NCBI RefSeq assembly: GCF_943169845.1
Contig: NZ_CALPBW010000008.1
Coordinates: 26,672 to 90,671, forward strand
Direction: 5' to 3'
From: Peptoniphilus rachelemmaiella
GTDB taxonomy: Bacteria > Bacillota > Clostridia > Tissierellales > Peptoniphilaceae
DNA: 64,000 nt
The notes under the pieces were generated by a model. That model was not told the origin of the DNA, did no database searches, and saw only the letters and a list, made by a program, of their open reading frames with translations. How positions within the stretch are numbered: position 1 is the first letter of the stretch; each line of letters starts with the position of its first letter. Of the stretch, positions 55,588 to 64,000 are shown one piece after another. The position numbers and the translations under genes were made by a program.

Positions 55588-58500
55588 CTAACGGCGCGCA
55601 TCGCCATTTAGCTGAATCCATGTTTCGCTTTTGCCGTCGGAATTTCTCGTGTAGTCGTGGCCGTTGGTGGCCTCTACAACGGGATAGAACGCCCAGTGGC
55701 TTTCGTCTATATCCGTAAAGTTCACGATGACTTGGCGGTGGGCTTGAACCCATTTTTCGTCGGCGTAGCGATTCAACACCCGATTGGTCATGGTCGCCAC
55801 TTCCGAGCGCTTAATCTTTTCAGCGGGACGGAAGGTGTTGTCTTCGTAGCCTGTGATCCATCCCTTGCCGAAGGCGGCAGCGATGGCGTCATAAGCCCAG
55901 TAATCCCTCGCTACGTCGGTAAAGGTGATGGGCGCCGGGTTAAGCTTGTCGAATCGTGTGGCGATGGCCGCAAATTCCGCCCGGGTGATTTCGCCTTGGG
56001 GACGGAAGCTGCCGTCTTCGTAGCCCTTTAATATGCCCGCCGCTTCTGCCTTGGCGATGTAGTCGTAATACCAAGCGTCGGGGGCCACGTCATTAAAGGA
56101 CGCGGCGGAGGCATTGGGCGCCTTTTCCATGAGGCGAACAAACATGGCCGCCACTTCTGCCCGCGTCATGGATTTGTCGGGACGGAAGGTGCTGTCCGGA
56201 TAGCCGAAGAGGTAGGCGAAGTGATCCTCGGTGTTCAGCTTAACTTCAGGCATAATCATGGATCCGCCTTTGTAATGAGTTCCCGGCGTAGGAGGCGTGG
56301 GTTTTTTGATCAACAGGTTGTCGCCGAGCATTGCTGTAATGGCTTTTTTGCTTTCATCTTTTTCTTCGATAAAGCCAAAGCTCTTCTTCTGCTCTTTCAG
56401 CTTTCTGCCGTAGGAGAGGAAGTTCAGCTTCATGGGCGCATCTTTGGCGTAAAGCTTATAGCCCGCCACGTCGATGGGCGTCGCTCCGTCCACCGTGGCG
56501 TCTACATAATTATCTCCGTCTTGATAGAAAACGCGGTAGAGGGGCGTGGACTTGTCGTTGTAGCGAAGGCCACGGCTATCGTCTGCTTTATCGACGGGCG
56601 TGAAGGTGTTCACTTCGTTATCCTTAAAGATGTCCACGTGGTAACGACCGCCTTCCACTAAGTTCGAAAGAGGCGTTGCCGCTTCCACCTTTCCTTTTCC
56701 TAAAATAAACGTTCCGTTGTCTCCCTCGAGCTTCACTGCCGGAGCTGATAACGCAATATAATCAGAGAAATGTGATTTCAATACCGGCTGTTTGTCCGTT
56801 CCGTCGACGAGGACCAAGCCCTTGGCGTGAATAGCTACGGCATCAGAAGAAATGCCGGGGAAATTCTTGTCCTGGGTAAAAGGATGCATCCTATTTTTCA
56901 TGTAGGGATAGTCGTTTTGAAAGACGTGGTTCCCCGCTTCTACGATGCCGCCGGTGACGGTAACGTCGGTACCATCGTAAATGCCGCTCCCTGCAGGTGC
57001 ACCGTCAACCAGTTCTCGGCAAGCACCGCCGGAAATATGGGCGTTTTCAGCGACTTCAATCTTATCCGAACCGACAATGCCGTGGCCGCCTTTCTTTCCA
57101 CTGTTGCCGCCGTAAACCTTGGCAGAGTCGGAGATATTAACGACGTCATTTTGTATGCCACTATTGTCAATGCCGTGACCCGCTTCGAGTCGACCGAAAA
57201 AGTTGATACCTCTCCAGGTTTTTTCGGAACCGGAGCCGCCGGTGACAAGGCTATCGCCTTTGATTACAACTTTTGGTACATTTTTAATTCCGCTACCCGC
57301 CGTACCATTACCTACTAAGCAGACAATATTTGGGCCACAGTAAGTGCCTGTAGCACTGGTATCGCCGCCGTGAACGTAGCCGCCGTCGACGATAAGTTCT
57401 TCAACTTTTTCCACACCGTGTCCACAAGAAAGATTGGTGGCGAAATATTTATAGTCTTCTTCTAATGCGCCCGTTTTGTAGGTCCATTGGCCATCCCCCT
57501 GGACGATAGCACCATTGGAAATGGTAACCTTCTTGGCACCGACGATGCCGGAGCCGGTGCGGTAGCGGTCTTTTTTAGACGCGTCATTCACCTGTACATT
57601 GGAAATGGTTCCTCCCTTGACGCGAGCGCCATCGGTGACAATGACCTCAGTCGATGTCTTAATGCCTGCAGCACCACTCTCGGGTCCATCGGCTTTGGCG
57701 TAACCGTCTGAAGGCTGTATGTTCCCAAAATTCGGTCCTTCTACGGAGACCTTATTACCTGAAAGATAGACGTCACCTTGAGAGAGAATCATGGCTTCTA
57801 AATTTCCGAAGGTCACATTTCCGCCATCTACTTTAGTCTCGGCCTTTTTCGATTGAATCGTCAACTTTCCCGTTCCCATTTCGATGACGGCGCGAGGCGC
57901 GAGGTGGTATTGGCCTTTTCCCGGGTTCCCCAAGGACCCTATCACGGTGCCGCCGTAAATATTTACCTGGGCATTTCCCTTGGCGAGAATGGTGGGCCCG
58001 TAAAAGAAACTTTGATCGAAGCCCCCCAAATTGCTTTGCTTGCTGTCGTCGATTCCCTCACCAAGGTCCAGCTTACCACCTTCATTGACCTCCACGACGC
58101 CGACGTAATGGTCGCTTCCCGGTTCAATGCCGGGATTTGGCTTAGTGCCTGCACCGGGGCGAATGCCGGTAGTATAATCAGGGCTTCCGCTACCGACGAT
58201 GTCTAATTTTGTCCCTCGAATGGCCCCTCCCGGGTAGCGTCCGTCGCCACCTTTTATAAGAAGATTCGGAACGGTCCGTTGTGCTTGGCGAATATCTATT
58301 TTGACATTGTCGGCGAGAATGGCAAAGGCGCCTTCGCCATCCTTACTACTTCCGCCTTTGATCTGAAAACCTTGGTTGTTCGTATCGTCCATCACAAAGC
58401 TCTTGGCGATAATGGCTTCGCCGCCCTTGGTGTTTCCGTCGCCGGCGCCGCCGAGGATTTTATTGACATTCTCTATATTTTTTCTGTTGACATAAAGATA

Positions 58501-59070
58501 GCCAAAATTCGTCACACCACTTTCTTTGACCTTATCTATTATCTCTTTGTAATCTGTGCGTTCATTCTTTATCCCCTTAATTTCCTTCACCTCTACGGTG
58601 CCGGCGGGAAGGTCGACGGCAGCCTTGCCCTTTGCGGCAAAGATTCCGGAAAGGTTGGTGACTGTCAGATTCCCTTGTCCATGAATAGGTGACACCCCTT
58701 CATTTCCGTAAAGCCTTACGGCAGACAGAGCTAATGTCTTTCCCTCGGCGACATTAAAGCTAAGGTTTCTTAATATCGCTACCTCCCACACCTGGATATT
58801 TGTTTTGATAGGTCTAACCATACTTTTTTCAGTCTTGTACTCCAACTCTGCCTTAATGGTCAGATTCTTATCAATTGTGATTTTCTCATTTTTAAAGTCT
58901 TTTTCCTGCTTTAAGCCCTTCACGACGATGGTATCCCCATCTGCCGCAGCTTTGACGGCCTGTTTAAATTCATCGACCGTGCTTACCGTATGACTCGTTG
59001 CAAACACCACACGAGGTGCCATGACAAATAAAGACAGGCAGATCACCGCGAGCAATCTCCACTTTCTCAT
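55588..59070 (-). CDS. SLH-anchored surface protein with beta-helix-like body
   Basis: A 1160-residue protein with a signal peptide (RLLAVICLSLFVMAPRVVFA). An N-terminal module (TVSTVDEFKQAVKAAADGD) is typical of pectate-lyase-like folds. A long Gly-rich stretch of short repeated beta rungs (about 80-800; DGARVKGGTISNVQVND type) follows. Three C-terminal SLH domains lie at about 950-1150 (LFGYPDSTFRPDKSMTRAEV, LKGYEDGSFRPQGEITRAEF, ITGYEDNTFRPAEKIKRSEV). It resembles a cell-wall-bound adhesin; no catalytic motif is visible. AAAGGAGG precedes the ATG. The promoter carries a 10-base palindrome. Confidence 0.9.
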   Translation of the reverse strand: MRKWRLLAVICLSLFVMAPRVVFATSHTVSTVDEFKQAVKAAADGDTIVVKGLKQEKDFKNEKITIDKNLTIKAELEYKTEKSMVRPIKTNIQVWEVAILRNLSFNVAEGKTLALSAVRLYGNEGVSPIHGQGNLTVTNLSGIFAAKGKAAVDLPAGTVEVKEIKGIKNERTDYKEIIDKVKESGVTNFGYLYVNRKNIENVNKILGGAGDGNTKGGEAIIAKSFVMDDTNNQGFQIKGGSSKDGEGAFAILADNVKIDIRQAQRTVPNLLIKGGDGRYPGGAIRGTKLDIVGSGSPDYTTGIRPGAGTKPNPGIEPGSDHYVGVVEVNEGGKLDLGEGIDDSKQSNLGGFDQSFFYGPTILAKGNAQVNIYGGTVIGSLGNPGKGQYHLAPRAVIEMGTGKLTIQSKKAETKVDGGNVTFGNLEAMILSQGDVYLSGNKVSVEGPNFGNIQPSDGYAKADGPESGAAGIKTSTEVIVTDGARVKGGTISNVQVNDASKKDRYRTGSGIVGAKKVTISNGAIVQGDGQWTYKTGALEEDYKYFATNLSCGHGVEKVEELIVDGGYVHGGDTSATGTYCGPNIVCLVGNGTAGSGIKNVPKVVIKGDSLVTGGSGSEKTWRGINFFGRLEAGHGIDNSGIQNDVVNISDSAKVYGGNSGKKGGHGIVGSDKIEVAENAHISGGACRELVDGAPAGSGIYDGTDVTVTGGIVEAGNHVFQNDYPYMKNRMHPFTQDKNFPGISSDAVAIHAKGLVLVDGTDKQPVLKSHFSDYIALSAPAVKLEGDNGTFILGKGKVEAATPLSNLVEGGRYHVDIFKDNEVNTFTPVDKADDSRGLRYNDKSTPLYRVFYQDGDNYVDATVDGATPIDVAGYKLYAKDAPMKLNFLSYGRKLKEQKKSFGFIEEKDESKKAITAMLGDNLLIKKPTPPTPGTHYKGGSMIMPEVKLNTEDHFAYLFGYPDSTFRPDKSMTRAEVAAMFVRLMEKAPNASAASFNDVAPDAWYYDYIAKAEAAGILKGYEDGSFRPQGEITRAEFAAIATRFDKLNPAPITFTDVARDYWAYDAIAAAFGKGWITGYEDNTFRPAEKIKRSEVATMTNRVLNRYADEKWVQAHRQVIVNFTDIDESHWAFYPVVEATNGHDYTRNSDGKSETWIQLNGDARR

Positions 59071-59111
59071 TTTTACCTCCTTTACTGTTCACTTCATTCC
59101 ATGTATCTAGT

Positions 59112-59138
59112 ATAGTAAATAATTTTGGTATTTACTAT
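59112..59138. promoter_or_regulatory. Perfect palindrome in the promoter of the third SLH gene
   Basis: ATAGTAAATA-N7-TATTTACTAT. On the minus strand its downstream arm runs into a TATACT -10 (59108-59113), so a bound protein would block RNA polymerase. I did not find it before the other two SLH genes. Confidence 0.6.
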
Positions 59139-59162
59139 GATTCTTATAATTTCTTTTCCATC

Positions 59163-59191
59163 AAAAAACGGACACCCGTCGATGTCCGTTT
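59163..59191 (-). terminator. Terminator after herA
   Basis: On the minus strand AAACGGACA and TGTCCGTTT flank an 8-base loop, followed by TTT. Confidence 0.88.
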
Positions 59192-59202
59192 ATCCTTCTT
59201 TT

Positions 59203-61038
59203 CTATTCCAAGGCTTCGTATTTGCTGTTGCCTAAAAAGTCTGTGCTACGCTTGATTTTTCCCTCCTCCGCCAATTGATCCAAGGCGCTGATGAGGCCTT
59301 CTCGCGTAAAGGACAAGCCCCGTTTTTCCAGCTCCGGCAAGACGGAGAGAATATTGCTCGCCGCGGAGATGGGGAAGAAATCTGCCGCCGCTTTCAGGAG
59401 CTGATCTTGGGAGGCGGTCTTCACTTTTTTCAGCTCGTCGAAGGGGTTTTCCGTGTGAGGGGAGGTGGTTCTCGCCATGCGTATGCGAGCGAAGGTGGTG
59501 CGGCCCAGATGGGAGGAGGAGATGAACACGTCGCCGGTTTGCAAATAGGGCAGGCGGCGGGATTCTTCCACGCTAATATCCGTCTCGCCCTGAATGGTGT
59601 CGATGTCCTGGGCCCGCACGGTGCGGTAGATCATTTTGCAGTTGAGCTGGGCGGTGATGGTGTCGTCTAAAAGGGTGGGCCGCTGGGTGGCGAGGATTAA
59701 AAACACGCCGTACTTCCGCCCTTCCTGGGCGATTTCACGAAGCACGCTCTTGGACGGGGCGGGGATGCCCTTGGGGGCGAAGGTGTGGCTTTCGTCGGTG
59801 ACGACGAAAAAGGGCGGGAAGTAATCGCCGCCTGCGGGCTGCACGAATTGGGCGTCTTTAAAGTCTCGGCGCTTTTTGTAGAGATTGCGAATGAGGTAGG
59901 TGGCATACATTTGAATAAGCTTCACCGAGCCTTGGATCACGGCGAGCTTGCCTTCAAAGATCGCATCTTCCACGGGCCTCGAATCGCCGCGGAAAAGGCC
60001 GTCTCGCTCCACGCTTTTGAGCCGCCACAAAATTCCCCGCAGAGAGGAAATGTTGGTGGCTTTGCCGAAGCGCTCATAGCGACCTTGAATCCGCTGCCAT
60101 TTTTTCTGATCCGGCGAGGGCACCATGGTCATTTCCCGAATTTTATCCACGGAGCCGGCTTCGTGTCCCTCGATTAAATCTTCGAGCACCGTCGTAAAAC
60201 CCGTAAGGCCTTTGTCGATTTTAAACAAGAGATCCACAGTGCTCTTCATGGCTTCGGAAAGTTCCGATACGGCGTTTAGGATGGTTTTTAAATCGCCGCC
60301 GTTTAAGGACGAAAAGTCGATGCCGATGTCCACGCCGATTTGAAAGCGTCGGTGGCTTTTCTCGTAGCTCTTGCCCCCTTCCGCAGGGTTTGAAAAGTCC
60401 ATTTCGTAGTGGGGATCCAGTACCACGCCGGGGACGTTTTTCTCCATAAGCTCTTCTAAAAGCACCCGCATGCCGAAGGATTTCCCGCTGCCGCTGCCGC
60501 CGAAGATCCCCATGTGGGGGTACTGATGCATGGCCCGAAGGTCCAGAACATAGGGCACGTCTTTTTGAGGCGATTGCGCCCCCTCTTCGTAAAGGGCAAA
60601 AAGGCCCTTGAGATTGTCTTCCATGGCATCGTAAAGGTAATCCGTATGGCGAATGGCGCCGAGGACTAAGCCTTCATCGGGAGATGTGGGCACGAGAAGG
60701 CTCTTGATTTCTGTAAATTCCGGCCGCCGTGCGTCGGAGCCCGTCAGCGGCGGATAGGGGGTCTCGTGCAAAAAGCGCACCTTGGCCACGTAAATGGTTT
60801 CGTTGTGAATGTCGTAGCCCAATTGGCGCAAGGAGGCCAACACACCGTCGTCGACGAAATCGCCGCCTACATCCATGGGAATAAAGCGGTTGTAGGTTTC
60901 GGCTTCCACCACTTCCCCGAGAATCGCCCCCTGCACGGGATCTTCGATCATTAAAAATTCCGCCACGCGAAAATTGTGGTCCCTGCTGCCGACGGTGACC
61001 TCTCTGGGATTGGTCAGTCCCACTACTTTTATTTGCAT
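59203..61038 (-). CDS. HerA-type DNA translocase/helicase ATPase
   Basis: A 611-residue FtsK/HerA-superfamily ATPase. The N-terminal HAS-barrel-like domain covers about 1-130. Walker A is GIFGGSGSGKSFG (about 177-189), Walker B with its acidic pair is FFVVTDESHTFAP (about 410), and ILATQRPTLLDD is the following sensor. HerA hexamers pump DNA to the NurA nuclease for end resection. Its ATG shares a base with the nurA stop (TAATG) and has GGAGAGTG just upstream. It is the last gene of the trmN-rsmI-nurA-herA operon. Confidence 0.9.
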   Translation of the reverse strand: MQIKVVGLTNPREVTVGSRDHNFRVAEFLMIEDPVQGAILGEVVEAETYNRFIPMDVGGDFVDDGVLASLRQLGYDIHNETIYVAKVRFLHETPYPPLTGSDARRPEFTEIKSLLVPTSPDEGLVLGAIRHTDYLYDAMEDNLKGLFALYEEGAQSPQKDVPYVLDLRAMHQYPHMGIFGGSGSGKSFGMRVLLEELMEKNVPGVVLDPHYEMDFSNPAEGGKSYEKSHRRFQIGVDIGIDFSSLNGGDLKTILNAVSELSEAMKSTVDLLFKIDKGLTGFTTVLEDLIEGHEAGSVDKIREMTMVPSPDQKKWQRIQGRYERFGKATNISSLRGILWRLKSVERDGLFRGDSRPVEDAIFEGKLAVIQGSVKLIQMYATYLIRNLYKKRRDFKDAQFVQPAGGDYFPPFFVVTDESHTFAPKGIPAPSKSVLREIAQEGRKYGVFLILATQRPTLLDDTITAQLNCKMIYRTVRAQDIDTIQGETDISVEESRRLPYLQTGDVFISSSHLGRTTFARIRMARTTSPHTENPFDELKKVKTASQDQLLKAAADFFPISAASNILSVLPELEKRGLSFTREGLISALDQLAEEGKIKRSTDFLGNSKYEALE

Positions 61039-61988
61039 TACACTCTCCGATCTCTTTCCGATACGAAAAATCGCTCCATCATCTCACGGTCCATGGCCTC
61101 TTCCAGTATCAGGCGCACTTCCTTTTGCCTGACTTTCACTTCCCTGTCTACGATGTCGATCCAAAAGGGCACGCCGCGGCCGTTTTTCGGCGTCAGGGTA
61201 TAGAGCAGGCGGGCGAGGAAATTCAGCGCCTCTTTTTGCTGAGAAAGCACGTCCATCCCCACCACCTCCCAGTGGCGGGTGGGGCGGTAAAATGCCCCCA
61301 CGAGGCCTGCGGCGGTCTTGCCCTTTTCCTCCTCGTCTTCATCTTCTGCGAGAATCAAGAGCTCCCCTACATCCAGCTTTCCGGCTAAGTATTCCCGGTC
61401 GTAGAAATCGTGGCCGCGGCCCATGCGCCGGGCGATGTCTCGGGTCTTTATGTCTTTAATGGCGCCGACGAGGAGGGTATTCTCGGCGAGGCACAGGTCT
61501 CTGAGCGCCTCCCACTTGGCGGGGGAGTTAATGGCGTAGCGCAAAAGGCCCCCGTCCATCATGAGGACCGCCACCTCTTCCTCTTCCACCAAGGCCGTGG
61601 CGGCCTCCAGCTCCACTTCGGCCAGGTAGCGGTCGTGGAGCTTTTCCGCGCTCGCGGCGTCGTCGCCTGCGAGAAAGGGGGTGTAGATGCGGCGAATGCG
61701 CCGCTCCTTTTTCTCCATGCTAAGCGCCAGTCCCTGATAAAATTCCACATAGTGGGGATAGGCGCCGCCCTGGCGAATCACCGAGCCGTCTACGCCTGCC
61801 ACAGCGCCCACCGCCCTGAGCTCCTCCTCGCTTAAGGGCATCAGTTGTTCCACGGTCCCCACATCTTCGGTGAGGGCTTTTTTAAACTCCAGCCCCGACT
61901 TTTGAAACAGGGGATCGTACTTCGTCTTTAATGCCTCGTTCAGCGCGCCGATTTCCCGGCGAAAGGCCAGCAGATCTTCTTGATTCAA
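61038..61988 (-). CDS. NurA-domain 5'-3' nuclease
   Basis: A 316-residue NurA protein. The metal-binding acidic residues are in AVAGVDGSVIRQ (about residue 68) and VLMMDGGLLR (about 145), the conserved Lys in GAIKDIKTRDIA, and a late acidic motif in PFWIDIVDREV. It works with HerA on DNA ends. The start is a TTG overlapping the rsmI stop (TTGA), with AAGGAG upstream. The partner gene follows directly, which confirms the pair. Confidence 0.88.
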   Translation of the reverse strand: MNQEDLLAFRREIGALNEALKTKYDPLFQKSGLEFKKALTEDVGTVEQLMPLSEEELRAVGAVAGVDGSVIRQGGAYPHYVEFYQGLALSMEKKERRIRRIYTPFLAGDDAASAEKLHDRYLAEVELEAATALVEEEEVAVLMMDGGLLRYAINSPAKWEALRDLCLAENTLLVGAIKDIKTRDIARRMGRGHDFYDREYLAGKLDVGELLILAEDEDEEEKGKTAAGLVGAFYRPTRHWEVVGMDVLSQQKEALNFLARLLYTLTPKNGRGVPFWIDIVDREVKVRQKEVRLILEEAMDREMMERFFVSERDRRV

Positions 61989-62797
61989 AGCTTCAAACTC
62001 TCCTTATACACCACATTCTTCGGCAAATTCCACTCCTTGGCCACCACCTTCGCCGCCTTGGAGGGGCTCATGCCTTCGTCGATTTTTTCCTTCAGGGCGG
62101 AGAGAATGTCCACGATCTCTTCCTCTTTTTTAGGCAGAAGCACCACGGCAAATTCCCCTTTAATCGTGTAGTCCTCGATATTGGCGAGGAAATCTTCGGC
62201 GGTGGTTTCGATGCGCTCCTCGTACATCTTGGAAATCTCCCGCACAAAAATCAGCCCCCGATTGCCCAAAGCTTCCATAACATCTTGGCAGAATTTTTCG
62301 ATGCGGTGGGGCGCTTCGTAGAAAATCACGGGGACGGGAAGGTCCTTTAAACTTTCCAGAGTCTTCACCCGGGCGCCGTGTTTTTGCGGCAAAAAGCCCC
62401 AAAAAAGGTAGCGCCCTTCTTCTATATTGGCGATGACCGACGCGCTTACGTGGGCGCAGGCGCCGGGGAGAACCTCGTAGGGCCTGCCTTCTTTTAAAAG
62501 GGCCGCGAGAAGCACGGCACCGGGGTCGGACACCCCGGGCATCCCCGCATCGGATATAACCGCCACATCTTCCCCCGCATCGAGCCGCGCCAAGACGGCG
62601 GCGATTTTTTCCGCCTCGTTAAACTTGTGGTAGCTTTCCATGGCCGTGGCAATGGCGTAGTGATTCAATAGGGGCCGGGAGTGGCGAGTGTCCTCCGCCA
62701 AAATCACGTCCGCTTCCTTCAGCACCCTGAGGGTTCTTAATGTAATATCTTCCAAATTGCCGATGGGCGTGGGACAAAAATATACCTTACCTGCCAT
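61985..62797 (-). CDS. rsmI: 16S rRNA (cytidine(1402)-2'-O)-methyltransferase
   Basis: A 270-residue tetrapyrrole-methylase-fold enzyme beginning MAGKVYFCPTPIGNLEDIT, with AEDTRHSRPLLNHY, the SAM-binding VISDAGMPGVSDPG and YEAPHRIEKF. It methylates C1402 of 16S rRNA. The ATG at 62797 is used because GAGGAGGTGG lies about 10 bases ahead. It overlaps the TrmN6-like gene by 11 bases, a common Firmicute pair. Confidence 0.95.
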   Translation of the reverse strand: MAGKVYFCPTPIGNLEDITLRTLRVLKEADVILAEDTRHSRPLLNHYAIATAMESYHKFNEAEKIAAVLARLDAGEDVAVISDAGMPGVSDPGAVLLAALLKEGRPYEVLPGACAHVSASVIANIEEGRYLFWGFLPQKHGARVKTLESLKDLPVPVIFYEAPHRIEKFCQDVMEALGNRGLIFVREISKMYEERIETTAEDFLANIEDYTIKGEFAVVLLPKKEEEIVDILSALKEKIDEGMSPSKAAKVVAKEWNLPKNVVYKESLKL

Positions 62798-63455
62798 AAT
62801 AGCCTGCCACCTCCTCGCTGTAGGCGCCCTTCTCGTAAACATAAAGGGCCGCCTCAAGAACCATAAAACAGCCGCCGCCTGAGACGCCTTCAAAAAGAAT
62901 GCGGCGGGCCGCCTCGCCTTTTTTCCAATACACGGGCCGCATCCGCTTCACTGCCACCTTCGCCGCGGTCAGATCCGCCACGACCTCCTGAAAGCGGGCC
63001 ACGTCCACGATGCCGTAGATCTTTCCGCCGGGCTTTAAAAAGCGGGCAGCTTCGTAAAACCAGTGCATGTCCGAATCCAAATGCTTCGCCGCGGATATAG
63101 ACGGGTCGTCGTTTTTTATGCCGTCTCTGTAAAAGGGCGGGTTCGTAAAAATCACATCACATGGCGCGAGATCCAAGTCTCTGAAATCCCCTACCACTGT
63201 TTTGATTTCGACGCCGTTTGCCGCGGCGCTTTTTTCCACCAGCTCCACGGCCTCCTTGGATCGATCCACGGCCACCACCTCGTCGGCATCCTTCGCAGCC
63301 ATTAAAGCCAGATAGCCGCTGCCGCAGCCCAGATCCAGCACGCGGCCCCTGCTCTTTCCGTATGCGGCGAGAAGCACGGAATCCATGCTGAAAGAAAAGA
63401 CGCCTTTCTTCTGAAAAATACGCATCCCGTTTGCGGGAATATAATCACTGCCCAT
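62787..63455 (-). CDS. TrmN6-like N6-adenine tRNA methyltransferase
   Basis: A 222-residue class I methyltransferase with motif I VLDLGCGSGYLAL and the N6-adenine motif FTNPPFY. It resembles tRNA1(Val) A37 methyltransferases (YfiC/TrmN6); in Firmicutes this gene sits next to rsmI as here. AAGGAGGGCTT precedes the ATG, and it is the first gene of the operon. Confidence 0.88.
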   Translation of the reverse strand: MGSDYIPANGMRIFQKKGVFSFSMDSVLLAAYGKSRGRVLDLGCGSGYLALMAAKDADEVVAVDRSKEAVELVEKSAAANGVEIKTVVGDFRDLDLAPCDVIFTNPPFYRDGIKNDDPSISAAKHLDSDMHWFYEAARFLKPGGKIYGIVDVARFQEVVADLTAAKVAVKRMRPVYWKKGEAARRILFEGVSGGGCFMVLEAALYVYEKGAYSEEVAGYYGR

Positions 63456-63472
63456 AAGCCCTCCTTACTTGT

Positions 63473-63478
63473 ATTATA
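63473..63478 (-). promoter_or_regulatory. -10 element of the trmN-rsmI-nurA-herA operon
   Basis: A perfect TATAAT on the minus strand, 18 bases before the start codon; no good -35 is seen. Confidence 0.45.
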
Positions 63479-63514
63479 CCCTATGTGGCATGAAGAGGGC
63501 GTCACACCCAACCA

Positions 63515-63557
63515 AGAAAAAAGCCGTGAGCAGCTCGCGCCGATCACAGCTTTTATT
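63515..63557. terminator. Imperfect terminator hairpin next to the ISL3 element
   Basis: AAAAGCCGTGA and TCACAGCTTTT pair with one mismatch around a 14-base loop, followed by TTTATTT. It lies directly against the IS tip at 63559. It may have served a gene to the right before the IS inserted. Confidence 0.6.
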
Positions 63558-63558
63558 T

Positions 63559-64000
63559 GGCTCTATAATATCCGTTGGGGAGTAACTCCTTAATGGATAT
63601 TTTTATGCAAAAAGATAGCACTTGTTTTCCCAATCACCTAAAATTAAATCACCACAAATTAATAAAGGGGGCAAACAAGTGCAAAACAATATTACCACAT
63701 TACTTTTAGGAATCCAAGATGTCGAGGTCACCGGTGTTTCAGAAGAAAGACGCCTGATTACCATTGATTGTAAGCCCGTTCATGATCGGGTATGTCCTCA
63801 CTGTGGCTCATCCCACGCCTGGGTCCACGATCACCGGGAGCAAGTCCTTCGGGACGCACCGATGCGGCGCAAGCACGTGTTTCTTCGCGTCAAGAAGACA
63901 CGCTATGATTGCAAGGATTGCGGCGCGCGCTTTGAAGCACCTCTCTCCTTTGCCGCCAAGGGCAAGCAGATGACAAAGCGCTTAATTGCCTATGTAGTGG
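63559..64000 (+). mobile_element. ISL3-family insertion sequence (left part; continues beyond window)
   Basis: It begins with the ISL3-type tip GGCTCTATAATATCCGTTGG, followed by the subterminal palindrome, then the transposase. It shares these with the copies at 13972 and 18465. The right end is outside the window. Confidence 0.9.
63679..64000 (+). CDS. ISL3-family transposase, N-terminal part (3' end outside window)
   Basis: A GTG start with AAGGGGG 8 bases upstream. The first 107 residues are visible: QNNITTLLLGIQDVEVTGVS, then a zinc-finger domain with CPHCGSS and CKDCGAR, then FAAKGKQMTKRLIAYVV at the window edge. Unlike the copy at 13476-13850, all four zinc ligands are present and the sequence continues towards the catalytic domain, so this copy may be active. 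Confidence 0.88.
   Translation, partial: MQNNITTLLLGIQDVEVTGVSEERRLITIDCKPVHDRVCPHCGSSHAWVHDHREQVLRDAPMRRKHVFLRVKKTRYDCKDCGARFEAPLSFAAKGKQMTKRLIAYVV

Overview
The window looks like chromosomal DNA of a strictly anaerobic, low-to-mid GC Firmicute. The background is about 55% GC by eye. The best guess is a Peptoniphilaceae/Tissierellia-type Gram-positive anaerobic coccus. Supporting signs are the oxygen-sensitive NrdD/NrdG reductase, a flavodiiron protein beside an acyl-CoA dehydrogenase carrying ETF-alpha and rubredoxin domains, a 2-hydroxyacyl-CoA dehydratase activase-like giant protein, SLH-domain surface proteins, CIRCE-controlled groESL, Rex, and strong AGGAGG ribosome binding sites. The assignment rests on gene content only. 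I found no rRNA, tRNA or CRISPR array.

Layout. 1-8.4 kb: the end of a PPK2 polyphosphate kinase, a pantothenate operon (PanG-like reductase, panB, panC) and an operon of an unknown protein, cysS, mrnC, thyX, rlmB and a Rae1-like NYN nuclease. 8.4-13.4 kb: groES-groEL behind a CIRCE operator, and nrdD-nrdG behind probable NrdR boxes. 13.4-18.5 kb: a foreign island of about 33% GC holding a truncated hydrolase, two methyltransferases, two alpha/beta hydrolases and a membrane protein. It is bounded by an internally deleted ISL3-family element on the left and a 79-bp end of the same IS on the right. 18.5-25.8 kb: DUF554 protein, an OGG-type glycosylase, Rex, an ABC-F ATPase, a non-coding stretch with a cluster of DnaA boxes, and the t6A operon tsaE-tsaB-rimI-tsaD. 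26-42.5 kb: two very large SLH surface proteins separated by htrA, a nitroreductase, xpt, and divergent pdxR/pdxS. 42.6-55.5 kb: the activase-like giant protein, a DegV protein behind a structured leader, a CBS-type pyrophosphatase, an unknown exported protein, the FprA/acyl-CoA dehydrogenase fusion operon and L-lactate dehydrogenase. 55.6-63.5 kb: a third SLH protein and an operon of a TrmN6-like methyltransferase, rsmI, nurA and herA. 63.56 kb to the end: the start of an apparently intact ISL3 element.

Most genes are on the minus strand on both sides of the DnaA-box cluster, so the window is probably crossed by one replication fork and the cluster is unlikely to be oriC. Nearly every transcription unit ends in a clear hairpin plus T-tract, often shared between convergent units.

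The observations most worth following are: the IS-bounded low-GC methyltransferase/hydrolase island; three ISL3 ends that each lie at or close to an intrinsic terminator; the DnaA-box cluster away from dnaA; the structured RNA leader upstream of the DegV gene; the three-domain acyl-CoA dehydrogenase/ETF-alpha/rubredoxin fusion co-transcribed with a flavodiiron protein; the HerA-NurA pair inside a housekeeping RNA-modification operon; and a nearly exact 1014-bp tandem duplication in a surface protein gene.
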